From assembly GCA_964035545.1 (NCBI GenBank), contig OZ037767.1, forward strand, positions 7,554,207 to 7,618,206: a stretch of 64,000 nucleotides of DNA, read 5' to 3'. The notes below the pieces were generated by a model, which was not told where the DNA came from, ran no database searches, and worked only from the letters and a program-made list of their open reading frames with translations. This DNA is from Bugula neritina (taxonomy: Eukaryota; Bryozoa; Gymnolaemata; Cheilostomatida; Bugulidae). Positions 52,101 through 63,890 of this stretch are shown here, in pieces. Numbering within the stretch: position 1 is the stretch's first letter; the number at the start of each line of letters is the position of its first letter. The position numbers were made by a program, and so were the translations under genes.

Positions 52101-55100
52101 AACTATGTTGAGTATAAATGTAGCCATTCAATTATGACTTAAGATAATATAGCACGTAAAAAATCCATAGCCTGATTTAACAAAAACTCACTGGGATGGC
52201 AACTATAAACTTGTGTGAGTATAAATATATAAACACTTTGTGTACTATATTTTTGGTTATATACGTTTCTGGTTTGACACTTTTGTATAGTAAAAAGGAA
52301 TGCTTGAAAGTCGTAACTGCCAGTGGAAACTATTCAGAAATTATGGAAAGACCTGGTCAAAAATATGATGAGGATGAGCAATGCTTTCTAGCCTTTGGTA
52401 CATCAGCATGTGAAGAGGTAAATTCTATAGATTATATATAGTGCAATTTAAAGCTGGTTTCAAATAGCTTTCTTTTCATTTTATAGGCACACAGACTATA
52501 TATAACCAATAATGGTTTTGTAGTTAAAATAGCAACATAGTTTTTATTGTTAGTGGATTTACAATGTGACTGGAGATAGTCAATGTTTGGCTCTCTACTG
52601 TGTGGACCCTAAAAACAATGCCTCCTGCACAACTTACTACCACGCAGCTGCAGATGGCACGATCTGTGATGTTGACTCTGTTTGCTATAAAGGTCATTGT
52701 GTAAAAGAGGAAGAAATAGAAGAGGTGCCGAAACTTTCATGCAACGGTAATTTGTAACATAATGTAATTTTATAAATACGTAAACTTTGCTTTAATAATA
52801 ATTTGCCATAAATTTGGTAAATTCCTTGTTCATACTTGTTGCTCTACTGAAGAGTGGTAGACTAAAGTTTCATATGCGCCCCATTTTACCTTCATAAGAC
52901 AATAAAAACATATCTACAAATTTTTGACTACTATGCTTCCCTATTGGTATGGCAAGTAAGCAAACCAAAGCTTCTGCCAATTTTATTGCTTCTATCAATT
53001 GCTTCTATACTTCTAGCAATAAACTTGCAGATTCTTTAATGCACAACTAATACTTTTGTGCAAAAGTATTCTTAGTCTACTGATAAAAACTAGCCAAACA
53101 CTAAAAACAAGTTTAAATAGTATTTTAATGCCTTCTTCTACTTCTATTTTTTCTTTTGTAAGTCAAAAACTAACTAGCATAATTTTGTGATCAACTTGAA
53201 GTAATGTCAATATTAGTGTTGACTATAGTTACAACTCATTAAGCAAAGAAACTTTATTTCACACACACTGACGCACACACACACCACACGTGAGCACACA
53301 CACACATTTTTGATAAATTTAAAGTTGCTATGAAGTTGTCATTTTTATCAATGAAAAACTATCATTGAGCATTTATATCTGGAGTTTTCATGCAGGGCTA
53401 ACAGGTAAGAGTGTTCATACAAGTAAACTATGCTAAAGGATTATGTTAGGATAGAACTGTATATTACAGTGCAACACAGACTCATTGATTGTTGCAGATT
53501 GCTACTCTTTAGGTGCTTAAATAAATCTGCAGAAGTCTAAGAAGGCTGCTGTTGTACACCACTGCTACCTTTTAAAAGATGCTGAATCTCAAGATATATG
53601 CATTCAATGTAGTTTTTATTATTCTTAGAGTATGATTCTATAAGCTACAAAAATCTAGTTTATTATTTCATGGTTGCAGTGGCTGATTGCTATAAAACTG
53701 AACGCCAATGCCGCAATGGTGTAAACATTCAAGAGAAGACAATGTATAAATGCTACTCTTCGTATCGGTGGTGTGACGGTCATGTGGACTGCTCAGATGG
53801 TTCTGATGAAGAGAATTGTACAACCAACACAGGAATTTGTCCATCAGGGTTCACTTCTTGCATCTATGGGTGAGTGTTGAAATGTGTGATGAGTGTTGCC
53901 AGGCTTTGTGATTCGTATAGAAAACCTTAATATGGCTGAAATCGTTCTGCACCAAACAAGTAATATGCTCACTGATAAAGTTGCTAAAATCACTTTTTTT
54001 TAAAAGTTTGTAAAAATGAATTTGCCAATATTATAGTTTTCAAGGAAACGGAAAAGCCCTTGACATTTTGAAAACAGTTTTTATACTGTTACATTTTAGC
54101 ATACAAGTCAAATCAGATCAAGTTCATTACACACACGCACGCACACGCATACAAACACATATAATATATATATATATGTATACATATTAATTGAAGACAT
54201 ACGTGTCACCGTCATTTGAAACTTAAACCCTTGCCAAAGTTTGACTATTATCGTCTGTTGTAATTAATGATGATATGTTTACCTATAGCAGATGCAAGTT
54301 TATCTTAAGAACTTGGTTTGTGTAGTCTAATTTTGCTGTGATATATTCTATATAAGCAGAGCAACATCCCTATCTAGGTAAATATATACTTGTTGTTCCT
54401 TGTGTGATTATACTCTAGCAAAATCTAAAACATGTTTTACTGCAACATGTAAACATTATTATTTTCATTTAAATTATTTGAAACCTATGCATTGGTGTTG
54501 GAATGAAAAAGATGTGCATGTCTATTCAAGAAAAACTCAAGCTTTATGTAGAAATTGTAATGTTTAACTTATGCCTTTTCAAATTTACTGCCTATTACTA
54601 AGCTGTATTGTGGTGCTGATTGTACAAGTAAACTATGCAATTTTATAGGAATGCCATTGAAGTAACAAGCAACGAAACTATTCCAAGATGGTGTGTAGTG
54701 GATAGTCAAGTGTGCGATGGAGTAAAAAGCTGCGTGTATAATACAGATGAGTTCTTCTGTGATAAGCCTTCCACTCCAGGTAACAGCTGTTTGCTGTCTT
54801 CATAAATTGTTCCCAACAAAGATGGCATGATTTTCAATAAAATTAAATGCTTATAAATTAAATTGCTAGCTGTAAATCTTAAGTGTGATTTATTTGGTGC
54901 AACATAAATTAATTCATTATCATAAACAAACATTTTCTACCTAATAAAATAAATATTTTGAAGCTCCTAAACCAGTCAATGAGACTTGTGGAGAAAATCT
55001 ATATGGAGAAAATGGAACAGTCTCGTCTCCAAACTACCCTGGAAATTACCCCGACTTTGCCGATTGCCATTGGACGATTACTGTTCCTATTGGGCATGTG

Positions 55101-58100
55101 GTGGTATTGATGGCACCAGTATCATTTACTATAGAGAGTGGAGTTGTGAACAATTCATGTGCTGATAAACTCAAAGTGAGTGAAGTGCTAAATGTACTTT
55201 TGCTTAAGTAATTTTTTAAGAATTGTTAAACATTAAAATATTGACAAAGTCCTTGCCAAGTTTAACCAATTGCCAAAAAGTATAAACTTAATCCACGCTA
55301 AAATAAATCAGATCTACAAATTTGTATTTTAATTTCATCTCGAAATTTTACATTGCATTTTGCAAACATTAAAAGGTCCATCTACACCTTTAGCTGCTCT
55401 ATGATAAATGTTGCTACTTGAGCTGCTGTGTTAATAGAAGTAATTACGTTTACAAATATACAGGATTTCTTAAACTCTTGCGCAACATTGGAACTTTGGC
55501 TAGCATTTATAATATAGTAAGCGGTGTTGTGTACTTTTGAAGCCAAATTTAGAGAAAATTCATTTGCATCAAAAGACTGAAGTACTTCTTTTCTAGCTAA
55601 TCATTTTAATCTGATACAATCATTGTCAGGTGCAAAAAATAACGCTAAAGTCCTATAATTTTTTTAGTTTTTATATATGATGTTTGCATTACTGTTGTTA
55701 CTAATTTTTACAAGTTTCATTTCAAAAAAAAGCAGTTTTCATAAAAAAGAACCATAAAGCTATAATGAAAGAAAGTACTTCCCAGGTATATCTTTTTTGA
55801 GATGTTTAAGTTAAATAGGTTTCAATTGAAGAAAGATAGTTTTACACTTCAATGTTTTCGAGACAGGTTTTTATCTTTCATCTTAATATTGATATGCTAT
55901 TTCTAAATTTTAGATTTATGACGGATACACAGGGAGACTGTTGCTTTACAAGTGTGGGTTCACCAGAAAGGGAAATGCATTTAAATCCACATCCAATGCT
56001 GTAAGAGTAGTCTTTCAGTCAGACTTCGGAAAGAACTACAAAGGCTGGCAGCTTAACTGGATTGGTAAGCTGATGGTTTGAGTAAATGCTAAGAGAGATG
56101 CAGTGCTCCTTCCACAAAGGCTGCATACCCCAAAATCTCAATTCATGACACATTAGAATTCTATATTTGGCTCTAAGATCTGTTAAATTAAGCCATCTTG
56201 TCTCTATACACACACATACATAAGTCAAAACACAAGGGTCCAAGTTCCTGACCTATGGATTACTGTGAGGTATGGGGCCCTGAAACATGGAGGGGGCACT
56301 GTTCTAAAAAGTAATACACATACTAATTGGGGGCAATGTATGAGAATAACTGAACCATTGCAAATGCTTAATCTGATTGATCTGATTAAAAAAAAATTAT
56401 TGCTAAAATATAATCTGAGCTGTTTAACAATAATAGTGCAAAGTAATGATAGTTAAAACATGATAAAAACATAGATTGATTGCGTTGTAATATAGCTTTT
56501 ATTTTTTTTTATAAAATGGTTAAATATTTTTCAACCTTAAGAATCTACTACCAGAACAGATGTAGCGTGTGAAATTTAAAGATCTACTTATAGAAAAGCA
56601 AGTATGGCATTTCTTATGTAAACTAAAATGTTCACATGTAGGCAAAGCTATAATAAGCTTCATGTCTATCTTTTTGCCTTAAAATATATATATATTTGAT
56701 TTAGATTTAGTTATTGATAGTTTTTCAACCTCTGACTGCTCAAACCTTCTTCTATAGTTCTTTTTTTTAGATTGACCTAAATTGGAAAAAAAATTGAGAT
56801 AAAAGTTTAGCTTATATTTAAGTGAGACATGCAAATAATCTTGTATTCTATGGGATTGTAATTTGGAACTTTGAATTTCTGCCGGGTTTTGTTAGTGACT
56901 CATAACTAAAGAATCTTTAGCGATGAAACAGTTTTCTACTCTTTACTATTTTCTATATTTATTTGTCTTCTTTTGTATTCCAAGTTCTTCTACCAAGAGT
57001 ATTTTTAATAATGTCAGCCTAATTCCAAACTCTTATACTTTTTAAGAGTTTCATCAGGTAAACTATAAAGTTTATGTCCAAATCTTCTCGTTTTTGCCAA
57101 GCTTTCTTTTGGTATTTCACTTAATCTTTGTCAAATTAATTTTGTTTACATTTGCTTTGAACTTTTATTTTAGCACTGTCTGAAGAAGGTTCCGGAGACA
57201 ACATGAGCAGAACACAAGCACCACAGTCAGTGAGTACCACTGCACCATCAACAACTGGTAAATTAATTTCTTGGCTCTTGTACCTGTTTCATGATATATG
57301 CCAATGCCGCATGTTTACAAAAACATTCTAAGCTGCTCAGGCAGCAAGATCTCAGACTTAGAATAAAAGAAACTATAACTTTGCGGGTTAAATATCAGTC
57401 TACTCTCAAATCCCTTTTTCAGTTTTTTATTTTTGACCTGATGTAATAAAACATGGTGCTCCTTGTTCAATTCTGGGCCAATCAATCTTAAAGCATTTAC
57501 TTAGACGTTCCAACTCCTACGTTTTAATAAAATGCTGTTTTGAGTGCATATTTTGTTGCATCTGGTGTGCTGACGGTGTCTGTATGTGAATGCTTTTTAG
57601 TTTGTCAGCATTGTAGGCAAACTGCATAGAGTTATATGCTTTTGCTACTAAATATACATACATATATTATTATAGGTCTTGCCTATATAGCTAGAGTTAT
57701 ATTTATACATACTTTTTCATGAAACCTTGACCAACTCATTCAATTCTAATTTAAGTAGTTGCATATTTCATGGTTTCTTATACATATGGAAGAAGTTTCT
57801 TGTATTTCAACTAAACATTACTCATGTGTGCATGTATGTACCTTTTTCAGATTCCTATTCTTACACACCTGATGAGTCTAGCTTTGGTACAATACCAATT
57901 ATGAGTAAGTATAGAGCTGAAATTATATTTTTAACTTATAATGAGTCATTTAATTTTCTGATTCAAATTTTTTACTTTTAAGAACAGCCTATATTCGAAG
58001 GTTGGTCTAAATGATCAAGAAACTAGTTTAGTAGAGCTACTTTTACAAAATAATTCGGATTCTGATATTTATACCATACATATAGCATGCCCATTATAAA

Positions 58101-61100
58101 TAAATTTAAGTCAATATGTCAAGTAAAATATATCTATACTTTCTATCAGTTACTGAACTCATTTATTTTAGTCAAAAGATATGTCGTGAAGAAACAACTT
58201 GCTAAAAATCACCTTGTTTGTTGCATTGCCTTGTGTAGGTCAATTATTACATTAAAATACATTCAAATAAATTTATTGATTCTTTTCAAAGTCTAAGTAT
58301 AGTTTACAGACTTTGTGTAGTACTTGATATAAGAATCTTACTATCAATATAATTTATACTGTAGATATAACGGGGTCAGCACACATTGGCAGCTATCATG
58401 TATCCAACTTGATTGACAACATAACCTACAGCTGGAGCAGGTTCTGCACAAAGGAAGTAATATGCTCTCTGAATATTTATAATGACTTTTTAATTTTTCA
58501 ACAGGAGCCCAAATTAGCCAAAGTTAATAATTCGTTTTTTCTTAGCACGAGTTATGTTCATTGCTATAATGCTTTGTTTAAAATATTTGTAGATACAAGT
58601 AAGGCTTTGTATTATAAGAAATTCTAGTTTTAGCTCAATTTGTTTAGTTTTGTTACCTTTTGGATAAGAATTCTTACTCTAACGTGAAAATGCTGACAAA
58701 TATGCAGCAGGCATTTAACTCATGTTTTCATATATATGACTAAGTGGGTAAATTTGTCTCCAGGAAAAATGCAATGAGCTAAAAATGTTTTTATATGGCC
58801 TGCAGCAAAGTTTGAACTGGTAAAACTTTAATATGCCCAAAAACAGATTACAATTTGTGTTTATTAACTGCCCCAACCAGTTGAATTAACCACATATAAA
58901 GACTTTCAAGCTTATTAGAAACTCATCCCACACTAGACATGAGAAATTATATTTTATATTTTACATTTACTGCAGTGGGAGAATAATGTTGCAATACCAA
59001 TAATATTTATTTTGATATAAATACTGCTGATTAAATGTGGTTGTTTTAGAGTAAAAGATATGCATTGCTAGACCTTGGAGAAGTTGTTGGAGTTACAAAC
59101 ATTAGCCTGTGGTATAGAACCGGCTTGTCTTATTACTGTGAGTAAAGATTATATTTTTAAATTTCAACTTCAATAATTAATTATTTATTATGATTTTTAA
59201 CTACTTACTTTTTATCATTAGCAAAAATAGAAGTTTAGAAAAATATGATGGAATATTATAAAACCTACTAAATAATTTAATTTTTTGCATAAAATAATGT
59301 TTTAAATGCTATTCAAAGTGGCATGGAAATAAAATTTAAAAATTATATTTAAGTAATATTATTTTTTATGATAGAATATTGCTTATTTGTTATTTTGCTT
59401 ATTTGTTCTTTTGCTATTGCCTAAGGCTCTCTGCAGACAACCATTTTTAACTGGAAACATTACTGTCATACTTTCAAGTGTCACATTCAAAAAGTATATG
59501 TTTTGCAATAAAGTTTTTCATATTTTGAAAACTACATAAATGATTACTAAATGTATATGTAAAGCTTACTGCCAAACCTTTTAACTTTAACATGACATTT
59601 TTTTCCATCTTAGATAACTAGGTTACATATATAAACAACAGTAACATAATACTCTTTCAATGTCGGTGTTTTAGTGAGGCAAGCTCAAAACATTCTTATT
59701 ACTGTTGGATCATCTATTGAAGAGCTAAAGGACTTGAAGGCATCTATTTGCAAATACCGCTCTGGTGTTCCGACTACGAGTAGCATACAACCAGAAAACT
59801 TTCAGTGCTCCAAGACATTGATAGGAAAATATGTCAAAATAGAAATGATGAAAGTTATTTCCACACAATGGATGTGCTTGACAGAAGCCAGAGTGTTTGG
59901 ATACAGAAACCTGGAGCTCTGTATGTAATGATATGTTTTAAATCTATCTCTATTGCATGGTTGTATGGTTAGATTCAAAATTAGCAACAGCTTTTAATTG
60001 ATATAGCAATTATCTAATACAAGAGAACGATCATTTGTTATTTGTACATTATGTGCTTATATCAAAGTTGGAATCAAGTTTGATCAGTAGCACACATTAA
60101 AGGAATATTCTAATTTAGCATATATAATATAGCTTATAAATGTTTTAGCTGTTAAAGACCCTGAACTGGAATTGTTCAATGGTGAGAATTTTTCTAAATA
60201 TATGTTTATTATATGCAAACGAATTGTTATAGCCTTTTAACATAAACCAAACTATACAAAATTGTTTATTCTATGCCTATTCTCAGATCTAAATTTTGAA
60301 AAACTTTCACATTTTTCATACTTTAATTCTAGTATTGACGATCATGCCTACAACTAAAAAAACTTATATTAAATTCCAATTTCTGTTAGTTGTTATTTTC
60401 TCTAGTTTAAGTTATTTATTTATTCTCTGCATGGGCATTTAAAGGTTTTATCTGCTAATTTAATACGAATCATTTCTAGGGTGTGGCGGCAGCATAGAAG
60501 GACTTATTTCTGGAAAAATTACATCACAAAACCATTCTAATGACTATGACAATGACCAGGATTGCACGTGGAATATTTTTGTGCCTCACAACCAAGTTTA
60601 TATACACTTGAGAGGTTATTCAATTGAATACAGCCCTGACTGTTCTAAAGACTACCTGATGGTGTGTATTTTTCATAACACTTTACTGGGAAGAAAAATA
60701 TCTACTGCAGTTGAAAAATAGTTAATATAAATAAACTGCTAGTTACAAAAAGCTCCCATGTATTGTTCATAGTTACTAGGTTCATTATTGATTTATGCAA
60801 TGTTTATCCTCTGAGAGCATATCATCTAAATCTCTTACCATAATAGACTTTTGCTTTATATTTGTATCAGACTGACTTACTTTCTGATGTGAATCATAAT
60901 CTCACTGCAAACATCAGAATTTTTTTGAAGATTATCAATGGTGAGACGGAGGAAGAATTAGCAATGCTCTGTGGACAAGGGACTCTTGCTCTGAGTATTA
61001 GAAGTAGCTTCGTAAAGATTAGATTTGTTACTGATGCTTCTATAACCTCTTCTGGGTGGACACTATACTTCACAAGTGAAATATGATTGCTCATTGTTAA

Positions 61101-63295
61101 AAATATCATACGTTAGAATGTCAATTTTCAAAGATGAATAAAATTGAATTTTCTGAGATTGGTAATATAATATGTTACATCTTTTTAATAGATATAGTAA
61201 AATCAGTGAGAAAAATTTAAACATCATGTTTATATACAAACATATTAGGACAAGTTTTGCTTTGAGAGAATGAATACTACAATTTAAGGGTAGATGATAT
61301 TTTAGTATGAGCAGATAGAGCAGATTTGTGTTAATTTGTTTCTTTAACCACTCATGTCTTATTTTCTTTGGCAGACACAGAATCTGATTTTCATTACATC
61401 ATGTCCAAAGAAGCCTTTTATGTTACCAGCTCAACACTGTCTCCAACATCTGTAGAAACTACTGGCAATAGTTCTAATACAACCATCGCTGCTAGGCAAA
61501 CATACTCAACTTTGAATACCTTCTTGCATCAGCAGACTGAAGAAACCACACAATTTACTAAAATAAACCCTGTCACAGACACTATGGAACTAAATAATAC
61601 TTCATTACCCAACAATGAAACGGTTGGAAAGGTTGTTTTAACTAACCAGTCACTTTCAACACTTAGTAGTCTTTCTGACATGCTGACTATCTTACCAGAT
61701 AATACAAATTTAAGCATGCCAACTCTCTCACCAGCTAGTTCTACTTCAGACATGCCAACTATCTCATCTGCTGGTAATACCTCAGATATGCAAACTATCT
61801 CACCTGCTGGTAATACCTCAGACATGCCAACTATCTCACCCGCTGGTAATACTAGCTCATACACATCAACTATATCACCAGCTGGTACTACTTCAAACAC
61901 ACCAACCATCTTACCAGCTAGTACCACTTCCGACATGCCAACCATATCACCAGCTAGTACAATGCCAACTATCTTACCAGTACTGAGTACTAATTCAAAC
62001 ATACCAACTATCTTACAAGCTACTACTTTAGAAATGCCAACTAGTTCACTAGCTAGCACTACTACAAGCATACCAATTACTATCCCAGTAACTAATACTA
62101 CTTCAGAAATGCCAGTTATCTCATCAATTAGTACTACTTCAGGCAGAACAAGCATCTCACTAGCTAGTAATATTTCAAACATGCCAACTATCTCACCAGC
62201 TGAAACTTCCTCAGGCATCTCAGCTTCAACACTGACTAATGTTACTGAAACCATGTCAGCCACATTACCAACTAGTTCTGTTCCAGATATAGCACCATCC
62301 ACAAATTTCCCTTCTGTAAATGACACTTCAGATGAGCCAAGTTCTGTAGCTACTTCAGTTTTAGCTTCTTCTGTTTCAACAATTGCAAACAGTCTAGAAA
62401 CAGTTCAAGCTAGTTCAATTCCTTCAAGTCCAGACACTTCAACGATGCTAACTTACACAAGAGTCCCTCTCTCAACCCGTGCTGTTTCAACACCAAGTAA
62501 GTTTAGGTGTTAGCTAAATGAAAATTTACTAAATGTATATGTGCTAAAGTCAAATTTTTACTTCAAAATATTTTCTGCTTAAATGAATTTTATGTTATGT
62601 AACATTCTGAAAGTGTTAAAAAGTTATTTTTATTGCTGTTGATTAATATTCTTTTTTAGCTTCTCAGGTTTTGAACATATGTGGGTTTTATTAAAGACTG
62701 TGGTACAGTTATATTATTCATTTTTCAACACAGCAAAATGTTTATTAGCTTGTTTTTATATTTTAAACAATTCCTTAACTAAAAATTTCATAACTTTAAT
62801 TATTTTTCATTGAAATTTTAGCTTGTGGTGGAACTTACAAAGAATATTATGGCAATATAGCTACCCCAGGTTACCCAGATGAACTGGTATCACATCTGCA
62901 TTTTGTGTATAATGTGTCTGTGCCCTATGGCAGTATTTTACTCAATTTTACGAGAATTTCTCTGGAAAATAATGGTTCTTGCAGTTACGCTTCCATTAAG
63001 GTATTAATTCAACATCAGGCTCAGAAATTATATTTATGGAAGAAAAATCTATGAAAAAACATTTAATTTGCTATTGTGATATCATAGGAATCATTTTAGT
63101 ATTTTTTCACTATAATTACTGAGTATTGATGGTTTTATTATGACCAGATCTATAATACTGAAAGTGATGACTTGCTTAAAGAAGTCTGCCATGACTCACC
63201 ATTCTCCATGAACCTGGTGAACATAAGCTCTGTTAGAATAGTCTTCATAACGGATAGCAGTATGGGATTTAAATGGTGGAATCTGATATGGTCTG
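43155..63295 (+). CDS. Mosaic secreted ADAMTS-like metalloprotease with LDLa, CUB, F5/8-like and mucin modules (3' end not certain)
   Basis: Exons: 43155-43227, 43802-44091, 46707-46790, 47253-47370, 48013-48200, 49549-49626, 49899-50065, 50731-50774, 51049-51160, 51555-51710, 52291-52417, 52554-52746, 53680-53869, 54649-54779, 54964-55175, 55914-56064, 57174-57257, 57851-57904, 58365-58456, 59050-59137, 59675-59920, 60149-60181, 60480-60661, 60871-61075, 61375-62496, 62822-63000, 63148-63295. All 26 junctions agree in phase over 4747 nt (1582 residues plus one base). Order: signal peptide, prodomain, M12B protease, ADAMTS-type Cys-rich domain, two LDLa-like repeats, CUB1, Thr/Ser linker, F5/8-like lectin domain, CUB2, mucin stretch, CUB3. 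The thrombospondin repeats that define ADAMTS are absent. The last exon ends in phase 1. Either it continues past the window or splices to a small exon near 63850, or reads through to a stop at 63303. The join of protease and CUB halves rests on phase and the lack of a start or stop between them. Confidence 0.8.
44092..46706. other. Protease gene intron 2 (2.6 kb)
   Basis: AT-rich, no extra exon in phase 0 recognised. It carries the MITE fragment at 44719. Confidence 0.4.
44719..44790. repeat. Fragment of the AAGTTGCGTTTATACCT MITE family
   Basis: AAGTTGCCTTTATACCTTCACGATT, then CAATTTGGCC-GGTTGAAATTTCTCCGAGT. It matches the inverted internal part of the element at 32348-32905 (near 32720-32780). 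It lies in intron 2 of the protease gene. The other end was not found. Confidence 0.6.
47800..47973 (-). repeat. tRNA-derived SINE copy
   Basis: The minus strand reads GTAGCAGCAGCGGTCTAGGG, then GTTAGAGC (A box) and GGTTCGAGCCC (perfect-looking B box, about 47910-47920). The body follows with AAGAAGAGCTTCCAGTC, matching the copy at 2245 (GGAAGAGCATCCAGTC). It lies in intron 4 of the protease gene, antisense to it. The head does not fold as a clean tRNA, so it is a SINE and not a tRNA gene. Confidence 0.65.
50801..50843. repeat. Short (CA)n/(CG) microsatellite
   Basis: ACACACACACGCACGCACGCACG-type repeat in protease intron 8. Similar short CA tracts occur near 53270-53306 and 54131-54165. Confidence 0.8.
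51861..51879 (+). CDS. Possible alternative terminal exon truncating the protease after the catalytic domain
   Basis: A good acceptor, TTTTGCAG|G (51859-51860), joins in phase to exon 10 (TC|G). It codes only S-H-F-L-E-N then TAG. AATAAA follows at 51925-51930 and again at about 51930. Use of this exon would release a 442-residue protein with the catalytic domain and no Cys-rich or CUB modules. Alternatively it is a relic of an older exon, since CS...FL is also an ADAMTS pattern. Confidence 0.4.
53680..54779 (+). other. Two LDL receptor class A-like repeats
   Basis: Exon 13 reads ...YRWCDGHVDCSDGSDEENC, the canonical Ca-binding acidic end of an LDLa repeat. Exon 14 has W-C-V-V-D-S-Q-V-C-D-G-V-K-S-C and a poorer tail (Y-N-T-D-E-F-F-C), so its calcium site may be weak. 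LDLa modules are not usual in ADAMTS proteins. Confidence 0.8.
54964..56064 (+). other. CUB domain 1
   Basis: C-G-E-N...G-T-V-S-S-P-N-Y-P-G-N-Y-P then D-C-H-W-T-I-T-V-P in the first exon; I-Y-D-G-Y...F-K-S-T-S-N-A-V-R-V-V-F-Q-S-D in the second. The phase-0 intron just before IYDG is shared with CUB2 and CUB3. Confidence 0.85.
56065..57173. other. Protease gene intron 16
   Basis: About 1.1 kb, AT-rich, with no convincing exon. A G-rich patch (GGGGCCCTGAAACATGGAGG) lies near 56274. Confidence 0.4.
58365..59920 (+). other. F5/8 type C (fucolectin-like) domain
   Basis: Three exons give N-L-I-D-N-I...S-W-S-R-F-C, then Y-A-L-L-D-L-G-E-V-V-G-V-T-N-I-S-L-W-Y-R, then G-K-Y-V-K-I-E and L-T-E-A-R-V-F-G-Y. 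These are the strands of a discoidin/fucolectin (FTP-type) beta barrel. The R-x-D fucose-binding signature is not seen (the R is followed by T-G), so fucose binding should not be assumed. Confidence 0.65.
60480..61075 (+). other. CUB domain 2
   Basis: C-G-G-S...G-K-I-T-S-Q-N-H...D-C-T-W-N-I-F-V-P, then L-C-G...V-K-I-R-F-V-T-D and W-T-L-Y-F. It has the same phase-1 / phase-0 / phase-1 exon layout as CUB1. If the GTGAAA donor at 61076 is not used, the frame ends with TGA at 61084-61086, just after W-T-L-Y-F-T-S-E-I. Confidence 0.75.
61375..62496 (+). other. Mucin-like Ser/Thr/Pro repeat exon
   Basis: A single 1122-nt exon (373 whole codons) of Ser/Thr-rich sequence without cysteines. From about 61690 to 62220 it consists of a drifting unit of about 12 residues, S-D-M-P-T-I-S-P-A-G-N-T, about 36 nt each. 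Heavy O-glycosylation and an extended stalk are expected. Length polymorphism is likely. Confidence 0.85.
62822..63295 (+). other. CUB domain 3
   Basis: C-G-G-T...G-N-I-A-T-P-G-Y-P-D, then I-Y-N-T-E...C...V-R-I-V-F-I-T-D-S-S and W-W-N-L-I-W-S. The W-T-I/F-V-P core strand is replaced by F-V-Y-N-V-S-V-P. Confidence 0.75.
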
Positions 63296-63849
63296 GTATG
63301 TTCTGAGTTTTAGTTTGATCCACTAATGAGCAAGACATGACAGGTGTTTTAGCCGACTAAGTTTAAATAATAGTTTGAACATTTCTTAGGGTTTGAATAT
63401 TTGATACAATTTGAAGTAAGCTCAGCTTTCTTTATTAAAGAATTAGAATAGCCCAACCATATCTTCGTATATACCCATTGATTAAAAGCAAAATGAAAAA
63501 ATTGAAAGCACTGACTAGAAACTTTACTTTCATACATTATATATATAGGTAACCTTAGAAAACTAAAACATGACATCAACTGTTAAAAGTTTCTAAAGTT
63601 TAGGATGACAAAATTTGAAAGCCTTAGTGTGTTTCAAAGTATGAAATTAGCATAGTAAATGGTTGATAGCATATTATAAAGGTTGCATCTGCGTCATTGA
63701 GCTGCTCAACTGTCCAGGAAATTGGTAAATCATGCTTTTCGCAACTTAAAGTACAACATGTAAGTGTTGCCAGTGAGCTCTGTACACTTATTTTGAAACA
63801 CTTCATTGGCCTAGTATATTAATAAATTTACTTAGAAATACAATTTTAG

Positions 63850-63890
63850 TAGCTTGTACTGAAAGATATTGCTTAATAGAAATAAACTAA
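63850..63890 (+). CDS. Candidate short terminal exon of the protease gene
   Basis: AATTTTAG|TA at 63842-63851 is an acceptor in the right phase. It gives V-A-C-T-E-R-Y-C-L-I-E-I-N then TAA, with AATAAA overlapping (63881-63886). Short and unsupported by a domain; the true next exon may lie beyond 64000. Confidence 0.2.

Larger units (their letters stand above)
43155..52746 (+). other. Protease half: signal, prodomain, M12B catalytic and Cys-rich domains
   Basis: Signal peptide MRWALLIVPLLLLKN. The prodomain (about residues 25-177) has the reprolysin pattern L-K-M-R-F...L-N-L and ends at a basic site (R-V-S-K-R, residue 177) that could be furin-cleaved. The catalytic domain begins near VELVLVIDYSLWKK (212-225). 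The zinc site HELGHSLGANHD (380-391) is complete, with a Met-turn NFIMS (404-408), so an active enzyme is expected. The next domain has PGQKYDEDEQC...FG...C, L-Y-C, A-A-D-G-T-I-C and G-H-C-V, the pattern of the ADAMTS disintegrin-like/Cys-rich region. The zinc-site intron (phase 2) cuts the codon right after the third His-coding triplet's first partner, at 51160/51555. Confidence 0.85.
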
